A stretch of DNA of 64,000 nucleotides from Burkholderia sp. WSM2232 (GTDB lineage Bacteria > Pseudomonadota > Gammaproteobacteria > Burkholderiales > Burkholderiaceae). The notes below the pieces were generated by a model. It was not told the origin of the DNA, ran no database searches, and worked only from the letters and a program-made list of their open reading frames with translations. Positions within the stretch are counted from its first letter, which is position 1; each line of letters begins with the position of its first letter. The DNA is taken from NCBI RefSeq assembly GCF_000472545.1, contig NZ_AWZV01000015.1:73299-137298 (forward strand), written 5' to 3'. The position numbers and the translations under genes were made by a program. Of the stretch, positions 34,788 to 44,230 are shown piece by piece.

Positions 34788-37700
34788 GTGGCTAACATCG
34801 CGACTCAACACGCTCATCCGGGCATCGGCTATGAAACGACAGTCGACGCTTCCTCTGAATTCAGTTCAATGACCGACGCACTCAATGCGATCAACGGCCG
34901 GAAGTCCGAACTGCTATCGCAACAGAGAATACGCATACAGTCGAAAACATACAGAATCGCCGACGTGGATGGCAGCATCCGCGTCGTGCGCGAGAACAGG
35001 GCCGGGTCACGGTGGATGGCATCGCTGCGCGAGTTGTTCTCGCATCGTCTGAGGGAGGGCGCGTTGAACTCGCGCGCAACGCGCCTTCAACGCGCGTTCA
35101 ATGCGCGCAGGCAGAAGCCCGCTGAGTCGGCGCCGCAACGTCCGGGGATCATCGCGACGGCGAGTGCGCCGAGCGTGGCGCACAGCATACCGGGGCGAAG
35201 CGGCGCAGGCGATGCTCGCGCAGACTTCGCGGATCATGCGGACCTGGTGGAGGACCTCGCGGCCGAGGGTACACTCGCCCAACGCATGATCGATTTCGCG
35301 GTTCAAAGCGTCGCGCCCGGCCCTCAAAGTGAGACCGCGTTGCTCACACCCGCTGCAATGCTATGGACTGCACTCGCGAATCATCTGCAGATGTCGTCTG
35401 CACCACGCGACATTGCTCATGACGAGGGCTGTCTCGCCGAAGCGCTGAAGGCGGCGGCGATACTAGCGGAAACCGAGCACGGCTTCGGCGCGCTGAGGCA
35501 GGCGCTCGGAAGCGCCGTCGAGGTCGACACGCCGGTCGCGGCAGAGGCCTTGCGCATCTATCTTCAAACGCATGCGCAAGCCGTTGCCTCGAGCGATATG
35601 GCTCGCGAGGTTCGCGAGGCCGCGCTCGCAGTGTTCGTGACCGACTCGGCAGGCAGTCTGACGGACGACCAGCTCGGGGTTTATTGGGCATGGCGGCAGG
35701 GATTTCGCGAGGATCAGCCAGGCGGGCAGCTGGCAAGGGTGAGGGACTACCTTCTTGATTTGCCGGAATGGGTCGATCTTGCGGAGAAGCGCGGAGCCAA
35801 TCCGGACGTGCGTTGGTACGTCACACCGTTCAGATACGTGCGCGATTCGGTGCGCACGGTGTTTGGCGCGGCCTCGCCGCTAAGCGCGATGAAGCAGGGT
35901 TTTGCAAATGCGGAGGCGCCGACGGAGGCAAGGCGCAAGCAGCAGGTTCAAGCTTCGCTGATTGCGGCGCTTACGAAGCTGTCGGACTCGATGGTTTCGT
36001 TGCTCGCCCAGACCGTTGCATCGGGCGAGCCTGATCTCAAGTGGAATGCGCGTGCCGCGCTCTCCATGCGCGCAGCGATACTGGATCATTGGGCAGACGC
36101 CAACCAGACCGGTCTCGTCGAACGGCTCACGTTCGACGCTGCAGCGATTGCGGACATCACGCGCCGGCTGCTCGACCGGTACGGCTTGCCCTTCGACGGA
36201 ACGCCGGTGCGCGGGAGCGACGCGGCGGATGGAACCGCCGCCGATCAAGCCGGATTCGACAGCGAAGAGTTGCAGCTAGCGGCGCAGCTTCGAGCAATGT
36301 CAGAGAGAATGCTCAAGCGCTCGCAGTGGATCGACATCGAGTCGCTCGCCAAAATCGGCGATTGGGTCGAAGAGCACCAACGCGCGACAGATATGGCAGC
36401 CGCCGATTCGATGCTGCTGGCGAACGACATGCAGGCGTTTCGGCAGGACGTCGATACTGTCCGGCGCCTCGTGTCCGGTGTCACTGTTGCGCAGGATCTC
36501 AATGCGCAAGGGCTCAAATCGGCAATCGCACAGTTTCTGCAGGTCGCGAGTCCGGGCAACGAAGTATCGTTTGGCTCGGCAACGCGTCGCGGTTTGTTCG
36601 TGTCGCCAGGGCTCTCTCTCGAGTACTTCGCGGGTGTCACAATCGAACCCACGCTCGGCTATGCGAGGGAGCGCGGAGCGACAGTGACGGTCGGCGCATC
36701 CGAAAGCGGTGGGGGCTTTGTGTCGGTGATTCGCGCTACGAGCTCCGAGGCGGCGGCGGGACTGGCCGCTAACGCATCGGTTGGGGTGGGCAGCCAGATG
36801 GTCGTCGCGTTGAATCTGGTGGGTGAGGTGGGCGTGGGGGTTGGCCGGAAAAAGCGACTGGGCGAGGGTGTCACCGTGAGCCTGCGCGGTGAGGGGGCTA
36901 GCGGGGAGTTTGAACCAGGTGCTGGCGCCGCTACAGCCGTCTTCGAGTTTTTTGCCGACGCCCGAACAGAGCTTGCATCCCATGCCGAGCAGCCCAGAGA
37001 TGTCCGTGCCAGGCGCCTCTGGAACCAGTTCGCGCGTGAGTTCTTCGAGCGCGACGTATCCGTTTCGCTGACCGACCAGAGCCAATCGGATATCAACGGC
37101 AGAGTGTTTGCCAGCGCGCGCGCTCAGGTCTCCGGTGCAACCGGGTTGTTGGCGGGCGGACCGACGGCGCGCCTGCAGGTCGCCGGACAACTGACGCCGG
37201 GCGACAAGCAACGCAGCAAGACTGGGATCGAGCGAACCGTTATCAGGGCGAGCGGTTACGCGGTACAGGCCAACGTTATCGCGAGTGCCACACAGTCGGT
37301 ACCTTGGCAGAACGAACTGGACATCGACGTAGCGCTCGACAACGACACCGTGCCGGGCATTCCATTGCCGCTGCGAATGAACCGCATGCTGACCCAGGCC
37401 GGCTATAGGGACATCCTGCGGATGCACTCGCGCAGCGGACGCACCGTTGCAAATGCAAGCTTTCGTGAACGCGAATTCTATTCGCACGAAGACTTCCGCC
37501 GGTCTGTGGAAGGCATGCGAGCGAGTTGGCAGGCGGCACTGGGTGAAGAGCAACTCGCAACCGTGCTGAAGGAAATCGAGGACGTCTCGGACGGCTGGGG
37601 CAAGCGCTACGTCGCGCGCCATCGTTTGTCCGATGCGGCAGCGGCACGTATCGACGAGGTCAAGGCATTGCGGCGAACGATCCGCATCGCGCGCACGGAC

Positions 37701-38192
37701 GAGGATCGTGCCCGCGTCGCATTGCAGGCACTCAAGCAGGAAGAGCAGGAGGTTCTGGACGATGACACTTCATGGCGATGCTGCGGCCTGTACGTCAAGG
37801 AAACCAAGGTCTCAGAACAGCGGAGCGGTGGAAACTGGCTTATCGACCTGAGCGGACGCCGTTCGGCGGCCGGCACCCGGCGACTGGCCGAGGCTCTCGC
37901 GGCTTCCGCGCAGGCTGTGCCGCAACCGGCGAGCATTGCAACGCCCGTGCCGGTGACCGTCGATACGCCGGCCGTGCAGCCGGAACCCTCGGCCGCAGTC
38001 CGGCGCGCCGCGAACTCGCGTGGGTTCTTGATCGACCTGGAGATCCTTCCGCGCGCCGGGGCCAAGCGCGGTCTGGACTTTGCGAGTAGCACGCGCCTAA
38101 GCGTCGCGGCCGCGATTAACGATTTCCGCGGCATTACTGTTGAGCATCTCGACGACGGCTTCGCGCGGACAGTCGCTGCGCAGGCGGCGTGA
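34788..38192 (+). CDS. Large type III effector candidate with AWR motif
   Basis: From GTG 34788 (GGTGGG 7 bases before it) the product is 1134 residues. The frame is open to an ATG at 34590, but that lies upstream of the PIP/hrpII box and encodes an unconserved-looking stretch. Residues about 41-120 (ELLSQQR, KTYRIADVDGSIRVVREN, LRELFSHR) resemble the divergent 596-residue protein. An Ala-Trp-Arg triad occurs at 301-303 in YWAWRQGFRED, recalling the AWR (RipA) effectors of Ralstonia and Burkholderia, which have similar length. Residues about 600-800 are Gly/Val-rich beta-like sequence. The tail carries charged helices. There is no signal peptide. The AWR match is from memory and moderate in strength. 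Confidence 0.72.
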   Translation: MANIATQHAHPGIGYETTVDASSEFSSMTDALNAINGRKSELLSQQRIRIQSKTYRIADVDGSIRVVRENRAGSRWMASLRELFSHRLREGALNSRATRLQRAFNARRQKPAESAPQRPGIIATASAPSVAHSIPGRSGAGDARADFADHADLVEDLAAEGTLAQRMIDFAVQSVAPGPQSETALLTPAAMLWTALANHLQMSSAPRDIAHDEGCLAEALKAAAILAETEHGFGALRQALGSAVEVDTPVAAEALRIYLQTHAQAVASSDMAREVREAALAVFVTDSAGSLTDDQLGVYWAWRQGFREDQPGGQLARVRDYLLDLPEWVDLAEKRGANPDVRWYVTPFRYVRDSVRTVFGAASPLSAMKQGFANAEAPTEARRKQQVQASLIAALTKLSDSMVSLLAQTVASGEPDLKWNARAALSMRAAILDHWADANQTGLVERLTFDAAAIADITRRLLDRYGLPFDGTPVRGSDAADGTAADQAGFDSEELQLAAQLRAMSERMLKRSQWIDIESLAKIGDWVEEHQRATDMAAADSMLLANDMQAFRQDVDTVRRLVSGVTVAQDLNAQGLKSAIAQFLQVASPGNEVSFGSATRRGLFVSPGLSLEYFAGVTIEPTLGYARERGATVTVGASESGGGFVSVIRATSSEAAAGLAANASVGVGSQMVVALNLVGEVGVGVGRKKRLGEGVTVSLRGEGASGEFEPGAGAATAVFEFFADARTELASHAEQPRDVRARRLWNQFAREFFERDVSVSLTDQSQSDINGRVFASARAQVSGATGLLAGGPTARLQVAGQLTPGDKQRSKTGIERTVIRASGYAVQANVIASATQSVPWQNELDIDVALDNDTVPGIPLPLRMNRMLTQAGYRDILRMHSRSGRTVANASFREREFYSHEDFRRSVEGMRASWQAALGEEQLATVLKEIEDVSDGWGKRYVARHRLSDAAAARIDEVKALRRTIRIARTDEDRARVALQALKQEEQEVLDDDTSWRCCGLYVKETKVSEQRSGGNWLIDLSGRRSAAGTRRLAEALAASAQAVPQPASIATPVPVTVDTPAVQPEPSAAVRRAANSRGFLIDLEILPRAGAKRGLDFASSTRLSVAAAINDFRGITVEHLDDGFARTVAAQAA

Positions 38193-38205
38193 TCTCCGGC
38201 TTGCA

Positions 38206-38234
38206 CGCGCGTCGATAGCGGCTATCGACGCGCG
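38206..38234. terminator. Bidirectional terminator between convergent genes
   Basis: CGCGCGTCGATAG pairs perfectly with CTATCGACGCGCG around a 3-base loop. It sits between the large effector-like gene (+) and the flavoprotein gene (-), whose stop is 8 bases away. Confidence 0.75.
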
Positions 38235-38241
38235 GCTGCCG

Positions 38242-39633
38242 TCACTCGGCGGGCACCAACGCAAGCAGCATATTCAGCCCTTCCGTAATGGTGGGGTGAG
38301 CCCAGATCGCATCGCGCAACATCGTATAGGGTGCGCCTGCGAGCATGGCCACCTGGATGGCGGCGATCACCTCCCCGGCGTTCGTCCCGAGCATACAAAA
38401 GCCAAGAATGCGGTCGGAGCCCGCGTCCACGATGACCTTCATAAAGCCGGTAGTTTCCGTGTTGGTGCGCGCGCGAGGGACGGCCGCCATCGGGAGCTTC
38501 GCGACCCGTATCGCAATGTTCTGCTGCGCAGCTTCCTTCTCGCTGATACCGACACGACCGAGTTCCGGATCAATGAACATGGCGTAAGGGATAAGGCGGT
38601 CCCGTGTAGTGCGGTTGCCACCGCTCAATGCAGACTTGCATACGCGGTAGTCGTCTAGCGATGCATGCGTGAACATGGGCGTGCCCGCGACCTCGCCGAG
38701 TGCCCAGATATGCATTGCGCTGGTGCGCAGGTGCTCGTCGACCTTGATGATCCCGCGTTGGTCGACCTCAACCCCCGCGTTGTTCAGGCCGATGCCGTCC
38801 GTGTTCGGTATGCGGCCGGTCGCGACGAGCAGATGCGTGCCGGACAGCACAGTCGGCTCGCCGCGCACGGCGGCATGCACCGTCACCGCGTCACCGGAAC
38901 GGCCTTCGATGCGTTCGATCTGCGTCTCGAGCACGATCTCGACGCCGTCGGCTCGCAACACATCAGCGACCGCGCTGGCGATGTCCTCGTCTTCCCGTGG
39001 AGCGAGCTGGCTCTCGCGTTGCAGAATGGTGACGCGGCTACCCAGGCGCGCGAAGGCCTGGGCCATTTCAACGCCAATGTATCCGCCGCCGACCACGATC
39101 AGATGTTCGGGTGTCTGCGCGAGTTGAAGGGCCTCGACATGGGTCAGCGGCTCTGCTTCGCGCAGGCCGGGAACAGGCGGAACAGCCGCACGAGTGCCGG
39201 TATTGACGAAAATGTGCTCCCCGCTGATGCGGCGCATGCCGCCGTCTGCCAGGGAAATTTCAACGGTGGTGGGATCAACGAAACGGCCCTCGCCGACGAT
39301 CACTTCCATGCCACTGGCGTTGAACCCTTTCCAGTTGATCTCGATCATTCCGTCGACCACCGCTCTAACGCGGTCGCCAACAGCTTTCATATCGGTGAGC
39401 GCCGATCCGGTTTCGATTCCGTAGGCTGCCGCATGGCGCGCGGTAGCCGCGACCTTTGCGCTTTTTACGAGAGCTTTGGTGGGAATGCACGCGACATTGA
39501 TGCACGAGCCGCCGATCATGCCGCGTTCGATCATCGCCACGCGTTTGCCCGCTTTCGCCTGATCCATCGCCAGTGTTTTCCCTGCCTTTCCTCCGCCCAG
39601 AACGATTAGATCGAATTGGTCCCTCGCAAGCAT
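38242..39633 (-). CDS. Pyridine nucleotide-disulfide oxidoreductase (RclA/mercuric reductase-like)
   Basis: FAD-dependent class I flavoprotein disulfide reductase. From the ATG with AAGGAG 7 bases upstream the product is 463 residues; an ATG two codons earlier would leave too little spacing. The N-terminal FAD-binding LIVLGGGKAGKTLA is followed by the redox-active pair C44 and C49 in GGSCINVACIPTK. The NAD-binding motif VVGGGYIGVEMAQAF lies near 175, and the C-terminal dimerisation domain has AHPTITEGLNMLL. It lacks the HPTxxE variant details needed to call a lipoamide dehydrogenase with certainty and no complex genes are adjacent, so a stress-related reductase such as RclA is more likely. 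Confidence 0.85.
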   Translation of the reverse strand: MLARDQFDLIVLGGGKAGKTLAMDQAKAGKRVAMIERGMIGGSCINVACIPTKALVKSAKVAATARHAAAYGIETGSALTDMKAVGDRVRAVVDGMIEINWKGFNASGMEVIVGEGRFVDPTTVEISLADGGMRRISGEHIFVNTGTRAAVPPVPGLREAEPLTHVEALQLAQTPEHLIVVGGGYIGVEMAQAFARLGSRVTILQRESQLAPREDEDIASAVADVLRADGVEIVLETQIERIEGRSGDAVTVHAAVRGEPTVLSGTHLLVATGRIPNTDGIGLNNAGVEVDQRGIIKVDEHLRTSAMHIWALGEVAGTPMFTHASLDDYRVCKSALSGGNRTTRDRLIPYAMFIDPELGRVGISEKEAAQQNIAIRVAKLPMAAVPRARTNTETTGFMKVIVDAGSDRILGFCMLGTNAGEVIAAIQVAMLAGAPYTMLRDAIWAHPTITEGLNMLLALVPAE

Positions 39634-39709
39634 TTTCATGCTCCTTTGTATAAGGTTGAAAATTGAACCCGGTTGGCTTTCGCAATTGTATGACGATTCA
39701 GGCTCGAGA

Positions 39710-39715
39710 ATTATA
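39710..39715 (-). promoter_or_regulatory. Possible -10 box upstream of the flavoprotein gene
   Basis: On the - strand TATAAT occurs 77 bases before the chosen start. The best -35 candidate, TTGCCA at 39736-39741, is 20 bases away, which is too far for an ideal sigma-70 promoter. Confidence 0.3.
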
Positions 39716-39741
39716 ACGGCGCGGCCGCACAAGCGTGGCAA

Positions 39742-40424
39742 CCACCATTATCGGCAGTTTGACTGAAATCTTTACTTTGATTTTTCAATTACCAATCTGG
39801 AGCGCTTGTCGATGAGCTGAAAAGAAATTTTCATCGTTAGGCAGAAACCACATGCTGTAGTCACATTCGACGCATACACGCGGTTCATTGTCGAGCTGCA
39901 TAAAGCGCGTTCGGGCCAGTCATCGATATTGGCTCGATTCCTGGTCGTAGGGCGCTATCGTTCGTTGCTCTGCATGGAGCTTCCAGGCGCGGCAGGAGCC
40001 GCCGCAGAAGGTTATCGTTGGAGCTGTCGCCGCAGGGCATTGCTGTACGGCGCGTCCAGCCCGGCCCCGTCTCACAAGGTGATATGCGGCGATTAGCGGC
40101 CAGCGGGCAGTAACCGGCTGTCAGCTACGGCGAAGTGACTGCCATGCCTGCGGCTTTCGAGGAATATTGAGTGGCCCTTTCCAGCCCTGCGAGGACGCAC
40201 AGTACTGGTTTTCACAATTGCCGCTCGCAATGCCAATTATTCAACTAGCGCAGATTGGGACAATAAAACGTCGTTATCGCCCAGCGAACCTGCGCGGTGT
40301 TACGAATATGGATTCCCGGACCAACGAGGCCAGCGCCTTGCCGGGCTACCGCACCGTCGCCCCGCGCCACCATCGAGCGCGAGGGATCCCGGTAACCATA
40401 TCCTTGACGATGCAGCAAAACTCA
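39742..40424. other. Gene-free stretch of about 680 bases
   Basis: Lower-GC sequence upstream of the flavoprotein gene. Apart from the possible promoter near its left end I see no gene, RNA or repeat. An open frame on the + strand from 40167 lies mostly opposite the hydrolase remnant and has no supporting features. Confidence 0.45.
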
Positions 40425-40905
40425 TCGCTGCTCGAGCATCATCATGTGACCGACGTTCTTTTGAATTACGCAATCCAGAGCGACCGTCTTTACACAGTCT
40501 GGCAGGTCGCGGCCAGACGCGGAGCGTTCACCCGCAAGCAGAAATAACGGCGTTCCACGCTGGATAACCGAACAGACTTTCTGTAGATAGCTGACATCAC
40601 CATTTCCCGCGACCACCGCGATCGCCATCGCGCGGATCGTCTCAAGCGGCTGGTTCTCGAGCACGGCGCGTGCCCAATCGACGCGTTGCGGAGTGATCGC
40701 GATGTCAGCATTCGTAAGCCAAGCCTCTGGGTCAGCAACAACCCTGGCGGGTTCGGCTCGCCAATCGTCGTCGGACATGCCTGCGATCTGGCGACACGCC
40801 CCCACGTGCCGTGGTTTTGCGTTTCGCGAACGCGCCGCAGCAGCAAAACTTGAAATCGATGGCGCCCCCCGCTATACCTGAGGATACTGGCTGAATGAAA
40901 GCTTC
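40422..40905 (-). pseudogene. Decayed alpha/beta hydrolase gene
   Basis: Two adjacent frames on the - strand hold pieces of one alpha/beta hydrolase. One frame (around 40800-40900) gives RYSGGRHRFQVLLLRRV then HGTWGRVA, like the N-terminal strand and oxyanion loop VLLLHG...W..VA with the HG damaged. The other frame (40422-40805) gives PLFLLAGERSASGRDLPDCV and the closing KNVGHMMMLEQ, like the C-terminal strand and catalytic His of the family. The nucleophile Ser region in between is missing. Internal deletion with a frameshift therefore seems likely. The call rests on pattern memory. Confidence 0.5.
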
Positions 40906-41017
40906 GAGTCGGCATTCGTAAAGTTTGCTGAAAACAGGTCAACTCGCGCGGGCAGGCCCAGGACGCGTCGGCAAAGTGCACGGTAGTCCCTTATTCCAAG
41001 ACCAAGAAGGAAGCGCC

Positions 41018-42823
41018 ATGTACCATCAGGTTTATGATCCGCTAGGCAACGCGTTTTTCTCCACCCTTGCCGCCGCCGTTCCGATTCTCACGCTGCTCTA
41101 TTTCATCGCGCTGCACCGCCATCGCGACGCGCAAGGCAACGTTCACCTGGGCATTTCTGCGCCGTACGCCGCGTTTTTCGGCGTCATCGCCGCATTCATC
41201 ATTGCGTGCCTCGTATTCCGGATGCCGCTTGCGTCCGCCGTGTCCGCGTTCGCACTCGGCTCGCTGTCGGGGTTTCTCGGCATTATCTGGATCGTGCTGG
41301 CGGCGATGTTTCTCTACACGATGAGCGTCGTGAGCGGCAAGTTCGAGATCGTGAAGGAGTCCATCGTCCACATCTCATTCGACCGGCGCCTGCAGTGTGT
41401 GCTGATCGCGTTTTCGTTCGGAGCGGTGATCGAGGGAACATCGGGGTTCGGAACGCCGGTCGCCATTGCCGGGGCGGTGATGGTCGGTCTCGGTTTCAGG
41501 CCTTTCCAGGCCGCCGTGCTCAATCTGCTGGCGAACACCGCCCCCGTTGCGTGGGGTGCGATCGGCACGCCAATCGTAACGCTCGCAGCCGTCAGCGGAC
41601 TCGATCAGGTGACGTTATCCGCGATGGCCGGCCGGCAACTGCCGTTCGTCTCGGTGCTCGTGCCTTTCTGGCTCGTGGCAACCTTCGTCAAGATGGAAGG
41701 CGGTACGTGGAAACAGGTCTTCGAGGTGTGGCCGGCCATGTTGTGCGCGGGTTTATCGTTCGCGCTCATGCAGTTCTTCGCATCCGGAAGCAGTGCGCTG
41801 CATTTGATGACCGACGTTGTGTCAGGCGTGTTTTCGGTCATCTGCACGGCGCTTTTCCTGCGTTTCGTGTGGCATCCGAAGACCCGCTTTCTGCTGCGCG
41901 CCGAGCGGGAAGCCCTGGAGCGGGCGGGCAATGCCGCGCAGACGAGCACGTCGGATGCGCACGGCTGGAAGTACCGCTACTCGCGCGCCGAAACGATTCA
42001 TGCGTGGATGCCGTGGGTCATTCTGATCGCGTGCTGCGCATTGTGGGGCGTGCCCGAGTTCAAAAAGCTGCTCAACGGACTCTTTTCAACCGTGCCGTTT
42101 TCCACCACCTTGCTCGGTTCGCCGTTTACCGGCACGTTGTCGCTGCCCGTCTGGGACATGCCCGCGCTCAATAACCTCGTTCAACGCATGCCGCCGGTTG
42201 CGCCGGTCAACGCGAAAGCCGAGGCGGCCAAATTCACGATCAACTGGCTGTCCACCGCCGGCACGGGCGTGTTCGTCGCGGCGCTGCTTTCGGGCTTCGT
42301 GCTCAAACTGAGCGCGACCCAATGGAAAGACGCATTCGTGCAGACCATGCGGCGCATGAAGATTCCGGTGCTCGTCATCGGACAGGTGCTGGGTCTGGGT
42401 TTTCTCACGCGCTACTCGGGCACGGACGCCGTACTGGGCCTCGCATTCACGCACGCTGGCTTTCTCTACCCATTTTTCGCCGCGTATCTCGGCTGGCTGG
42501 GCGTCTTTCTGACCGGTTCAGACACGGCATCGAACGCGCTGTTCGGCAGTCTGCAACGAATCACCGCGCAGCAACTGGATCTGAACCCGGTACTGATTGT
42601 GGCGACCAATTCCACGGGCGGTGTAATGGGAAAGATGATCGATGCGCAGTCGATCATGGTGGCGTGTGCCGCGTGCTATGACGATCCAAGGGAGCGGTCG
42701 TTCGCGCTGGGCCCGATTTTCAGGACTGTGTTCTTCCATTCGATCGCAGGCGCGGCGGTGATCGGAGTGATTGCCATGCTGCAAGCGTATGTGTTCCCGT
42801 GGATGATCCCCGTCGCGCCATGA
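41018..42823 (+). CDS. lldP: L-lactate permease (LctP family)
   Basis: Inner-membrane proton-coupled importer for lactate and related 2-hydroxy acids. The product is 601 residues from the ATG with AAGGAAG about 7 bases upstream; the frame is open 31 codons earlier without a better start. About a dozen hydrophobic spans are visible. Family marks are SFGAVIEGTSGFGTPVAIAG (about 130-150), NTAPVAWGAIGTPI (about 180), and the late FLTGSDTASNALFGSLQ followed by NSTGGVMGKMIDAQSIMVA. Usual partners (lldD, lldR) are not adjacent, so substrate is assigned by family only. Regulation is not evident. Confidence 0.9.
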   Translation: MYHQVYDPLGNAFFSTLAAAVPILTLLYFIALHRHRDAQGNVHLGISAPYAAFFGVIAAFIIACLVFRMPLASAVSAFALGSLSGFLGIIWIVLAAMFLYTMSVVSGKFEIVKESIVHISFDRRLQCVLIAFSFGAVIEGTSGFGTPVAIAGAVMVGLGFRPFQAAVLNLLANTAPVAWGAIGTPIVTLAAVSGLDQVTLSAMAGRQLPFVSVLVPFWLVATFVKMEGGTWKQVFEVWPAMLCAGLSFALMQFFASGSSALHLMTDVVSGVFSVICTALFLRFVWHPKTRFLLRAEREALERAGNAAQTSTSDAHGWKYRYSRAETIHAWMPWVILIACCALWGVPEFKKLLNGLFSTVPFSTTLLGSPFTGTLSLPVWDMPALNNLVQRMPPVAPVNAKAEAAKFTINWLSTAGTGVFVAALLSGFVLKLSATQWKDAFVQTMRRMKIPVLVIGQVLGLGFLTRYSGTDAVLGLAFTHAGFLYPFFAAYLGWLGVFLTGSDTASNALFGSLQRITAQQLDLNPVLIVATNSTGGVMGKMIDAQSIMVACAACYDDPRERSFALGPIFRTVFFHSIAGAAVIGVIAMLQAYVFPWMIPVAP

Positions 42824-43023
42824 CAGGCGCCGCTGCGGCAGCGAGCTAGCGGTTTCGTGCCCCACAGGCCGAGGGTGCCCGCCGCAGATCCCCGGAATGG
42901 ACGACGCGCGGGGTTTGCGCTCGCCCGTCGTGTCGCGCGAACCGGATCAGAAGCGGGTGCGAACCAGACGCGAAGGGCCGTGGAAAATGCGTAGCAGATT
43001 GGATCGGCGACCGCGCCGACGCG

Positions 43024-43446
43024 CTATGCGGCTCGCTCCGCCGATGCGGCGGCGCAGTGGCCGCACGAGCGTGCCTTGCCGAGCCGCAAGCGGCCGGCGC
43101 TCACGGTTGCCTGGGCGCCGCATTCGCACTGGCAGACCCACATGCCGTCGCCGGCGTAGTGCTTCGTGGTGAGCTGCCCGAAAACCACGCCGCTCTTCAG
43201 CGCGGGCGAGCCCGGCCGCGAGCGCCACACGCGCCGCTGTTCGCGGCACCCGCAATCGCGTATTGCGCCGGCCTCGACCGCCTTCAGTGCGGCGGCGATC
43301 TGGCGGCCGCAACGGCACTGCCACAGCCACCCGTCCGCGCCTCGATATTGCAGCGCGACGAGATCGCCGAACGCGCGGCCGGTAATGTCGCGACTCGGCG
43401 GAAAAGGCCACTGAGGCTGGGGAGGGCGTGGGGCGCGTTTTTTCAC
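43024..43446 (-). CDS. Small protein with two CxCG/CGC zinc-ribbon-like repeats
   Basis: The product is 140 residues with a GTG start and no clear ribosome site. It holds two copies of one unit. Copy 1 (about residues 20-68): ITGRAFGDLVALQY, WLWQCRCG, DCGC. Copy 2 (about 84-132): KSGVVFGQLTTKHY, MWVCQCECG, SCGHC. This FG-L-x(n)-W-C-x-C-x-CG-x(n)-L-G-x(n)-CGC layout recalls the small zinc-binding module that accompanies AP2 or HNH domains in phage and mobile-element proteins. DNA or RNA binding is therefore plausible but not shown. The overlapping frame from 43411 is a shadow. Confidence 0.6.
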   Translation of the reverse strand: MKKRAPRPPQPQWPFPPSRDITGRAFGDLVALQYRGADGWLWQCRCGRQIAAALKAVEAGAIRDCGCREQRRVWRSRPGSPALKSGVVFGQLTTKHYAGDGMWVCQCECGAQATVSAGRLRLGKARSCGHCAAASAERAA

Positions 43447-43822
43447 GAGTGGGAGATGGGGGCGCCTGGCGGTTTTCTCAAGCGTCGCGGCGGCCGTCAG
43501 AAAGGGCGGCGCGCGGCTGGTGGGATGCCGCGAAATGAGGGGCGACAGGGAAGAGCACGCCTCCGGCCGCCCACGATGACCGTCACAGCCACAGCCACAG
43601 CCAAGCCACAGCCACAGCCACAGCCACCATGCGTTTTTTCAGCGCCGCCGCGCTACGTGCGCTTCCTCACACTTTGTTTCAATTTGTTGCATCTGCTGAA
43701 AACCCTTGCCCCGCAAGCGTTCTCGGCTTCCTCCTGGATGGAGGGACGGATCGCCACACGGCGGGAGGGTGAAGATTCCGGACTCGGGACCGTTAAAGGA
43801 TTCATCAACGGAGGAACCCAGC
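43447..43822. other. Gene-free 376-base gap upstream of flgM
   Basis: Contains a hexamer repeat (separate entry) and a lower-GC part near 43670-43700. No sigma-28 promoter with good spacing was seen. Confidence 0.5.
43584..43627. repeat. CACAGC hexamer microsatellite
   Basis: About seven copies of CACAGC, interrupted once by an AAGC variant, lie upstream of the flgM gene. Such a tract can vary in copy number by slippage. Confidence 0.8.
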
Positions 43823-44179
43823 ATGAAGATCGAATCCACTAGCTACCCGCTCGCCGAGCCCCGCAATGGCGCGCAGCGCGCAACCGGCGACAGCGACGCA
43901 AAAGGCGCGGTGGAGTCCGTGGAACAGGCGAGCGGCGCGCACGCGCAGAACTCCAGCGTGAATCTTTCCACGGTCTCCGCGCTGCGGACGTCGGGCGACT
44001 CGGACATCGACACTGCGAAGGTGGAGTCCATCAAGGCCGCGCTCCGCGACGGCACCTACACGATCGACTCGAGCAAGATCGCCGACGGCATCCTGAGCAC
44101 CGCGCGCGATCTTTTGCAACCGACCACTCGCGCACCGGCTGACGGCAGCAATAGCCTCGACCAGACCGGCAGCCGATAA
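43823..44179 (+). CDS. flgM: FlgM-like anti-sigma-28 factor
   Basis: Binds sigma factor FliA and is exported when the flagellar hook is complete, releasing late flagellar genes. The start ATG has GGAGG 7 bases upstream. The product is 118 residues, slightly long. The C-terminal half carries the FlgM pattern: VNLSTVSALRTSGDSDIDTA, KVESIKAALRDGTYTIDSSK and IADGILSTARDLL. No other flagellar gene is near, whereas flgM usually sits beside flgA or flgN, so this may be a second or relocated copy. It is flanked on both sides by short tandem repeats. Confidence 0.8.
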   Translation: MKIESTSYPLAEPRNGAQRATGDSDAKGAVESVEQASGAHAQNSSVNLSTVSALRTSGDSDIDTAKVESIKAALRDGTYTIDSSKIADGILSTARDLLQPTTRAPADGSNSLDQTGSR

Positions 44180-44230
44180 GCGTGGCAGCGGCCGGCCGCA
44201 CGGCGCATCGACCAGCCGCAAGTACCGCAG

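Noticed and set aside
40167..40547. 126-residue + strand frame
   Set aside because: No ribosome site or recognisable domain, and its 3' part lies opposite the hydrolase remnant.
42947..43411. 154-residue - strand frame rich in Arg
   Set aside because: It overlaps the two-copy Cys-motif gene in another phase; the Arg-rich composition is the usual shadow of GC-rich coding sequence.
43584..43627. CACAGC repeats considered as a CRISPR array
   Set aside because: Units are 6 bases with no spacers; it is a microsatellite.
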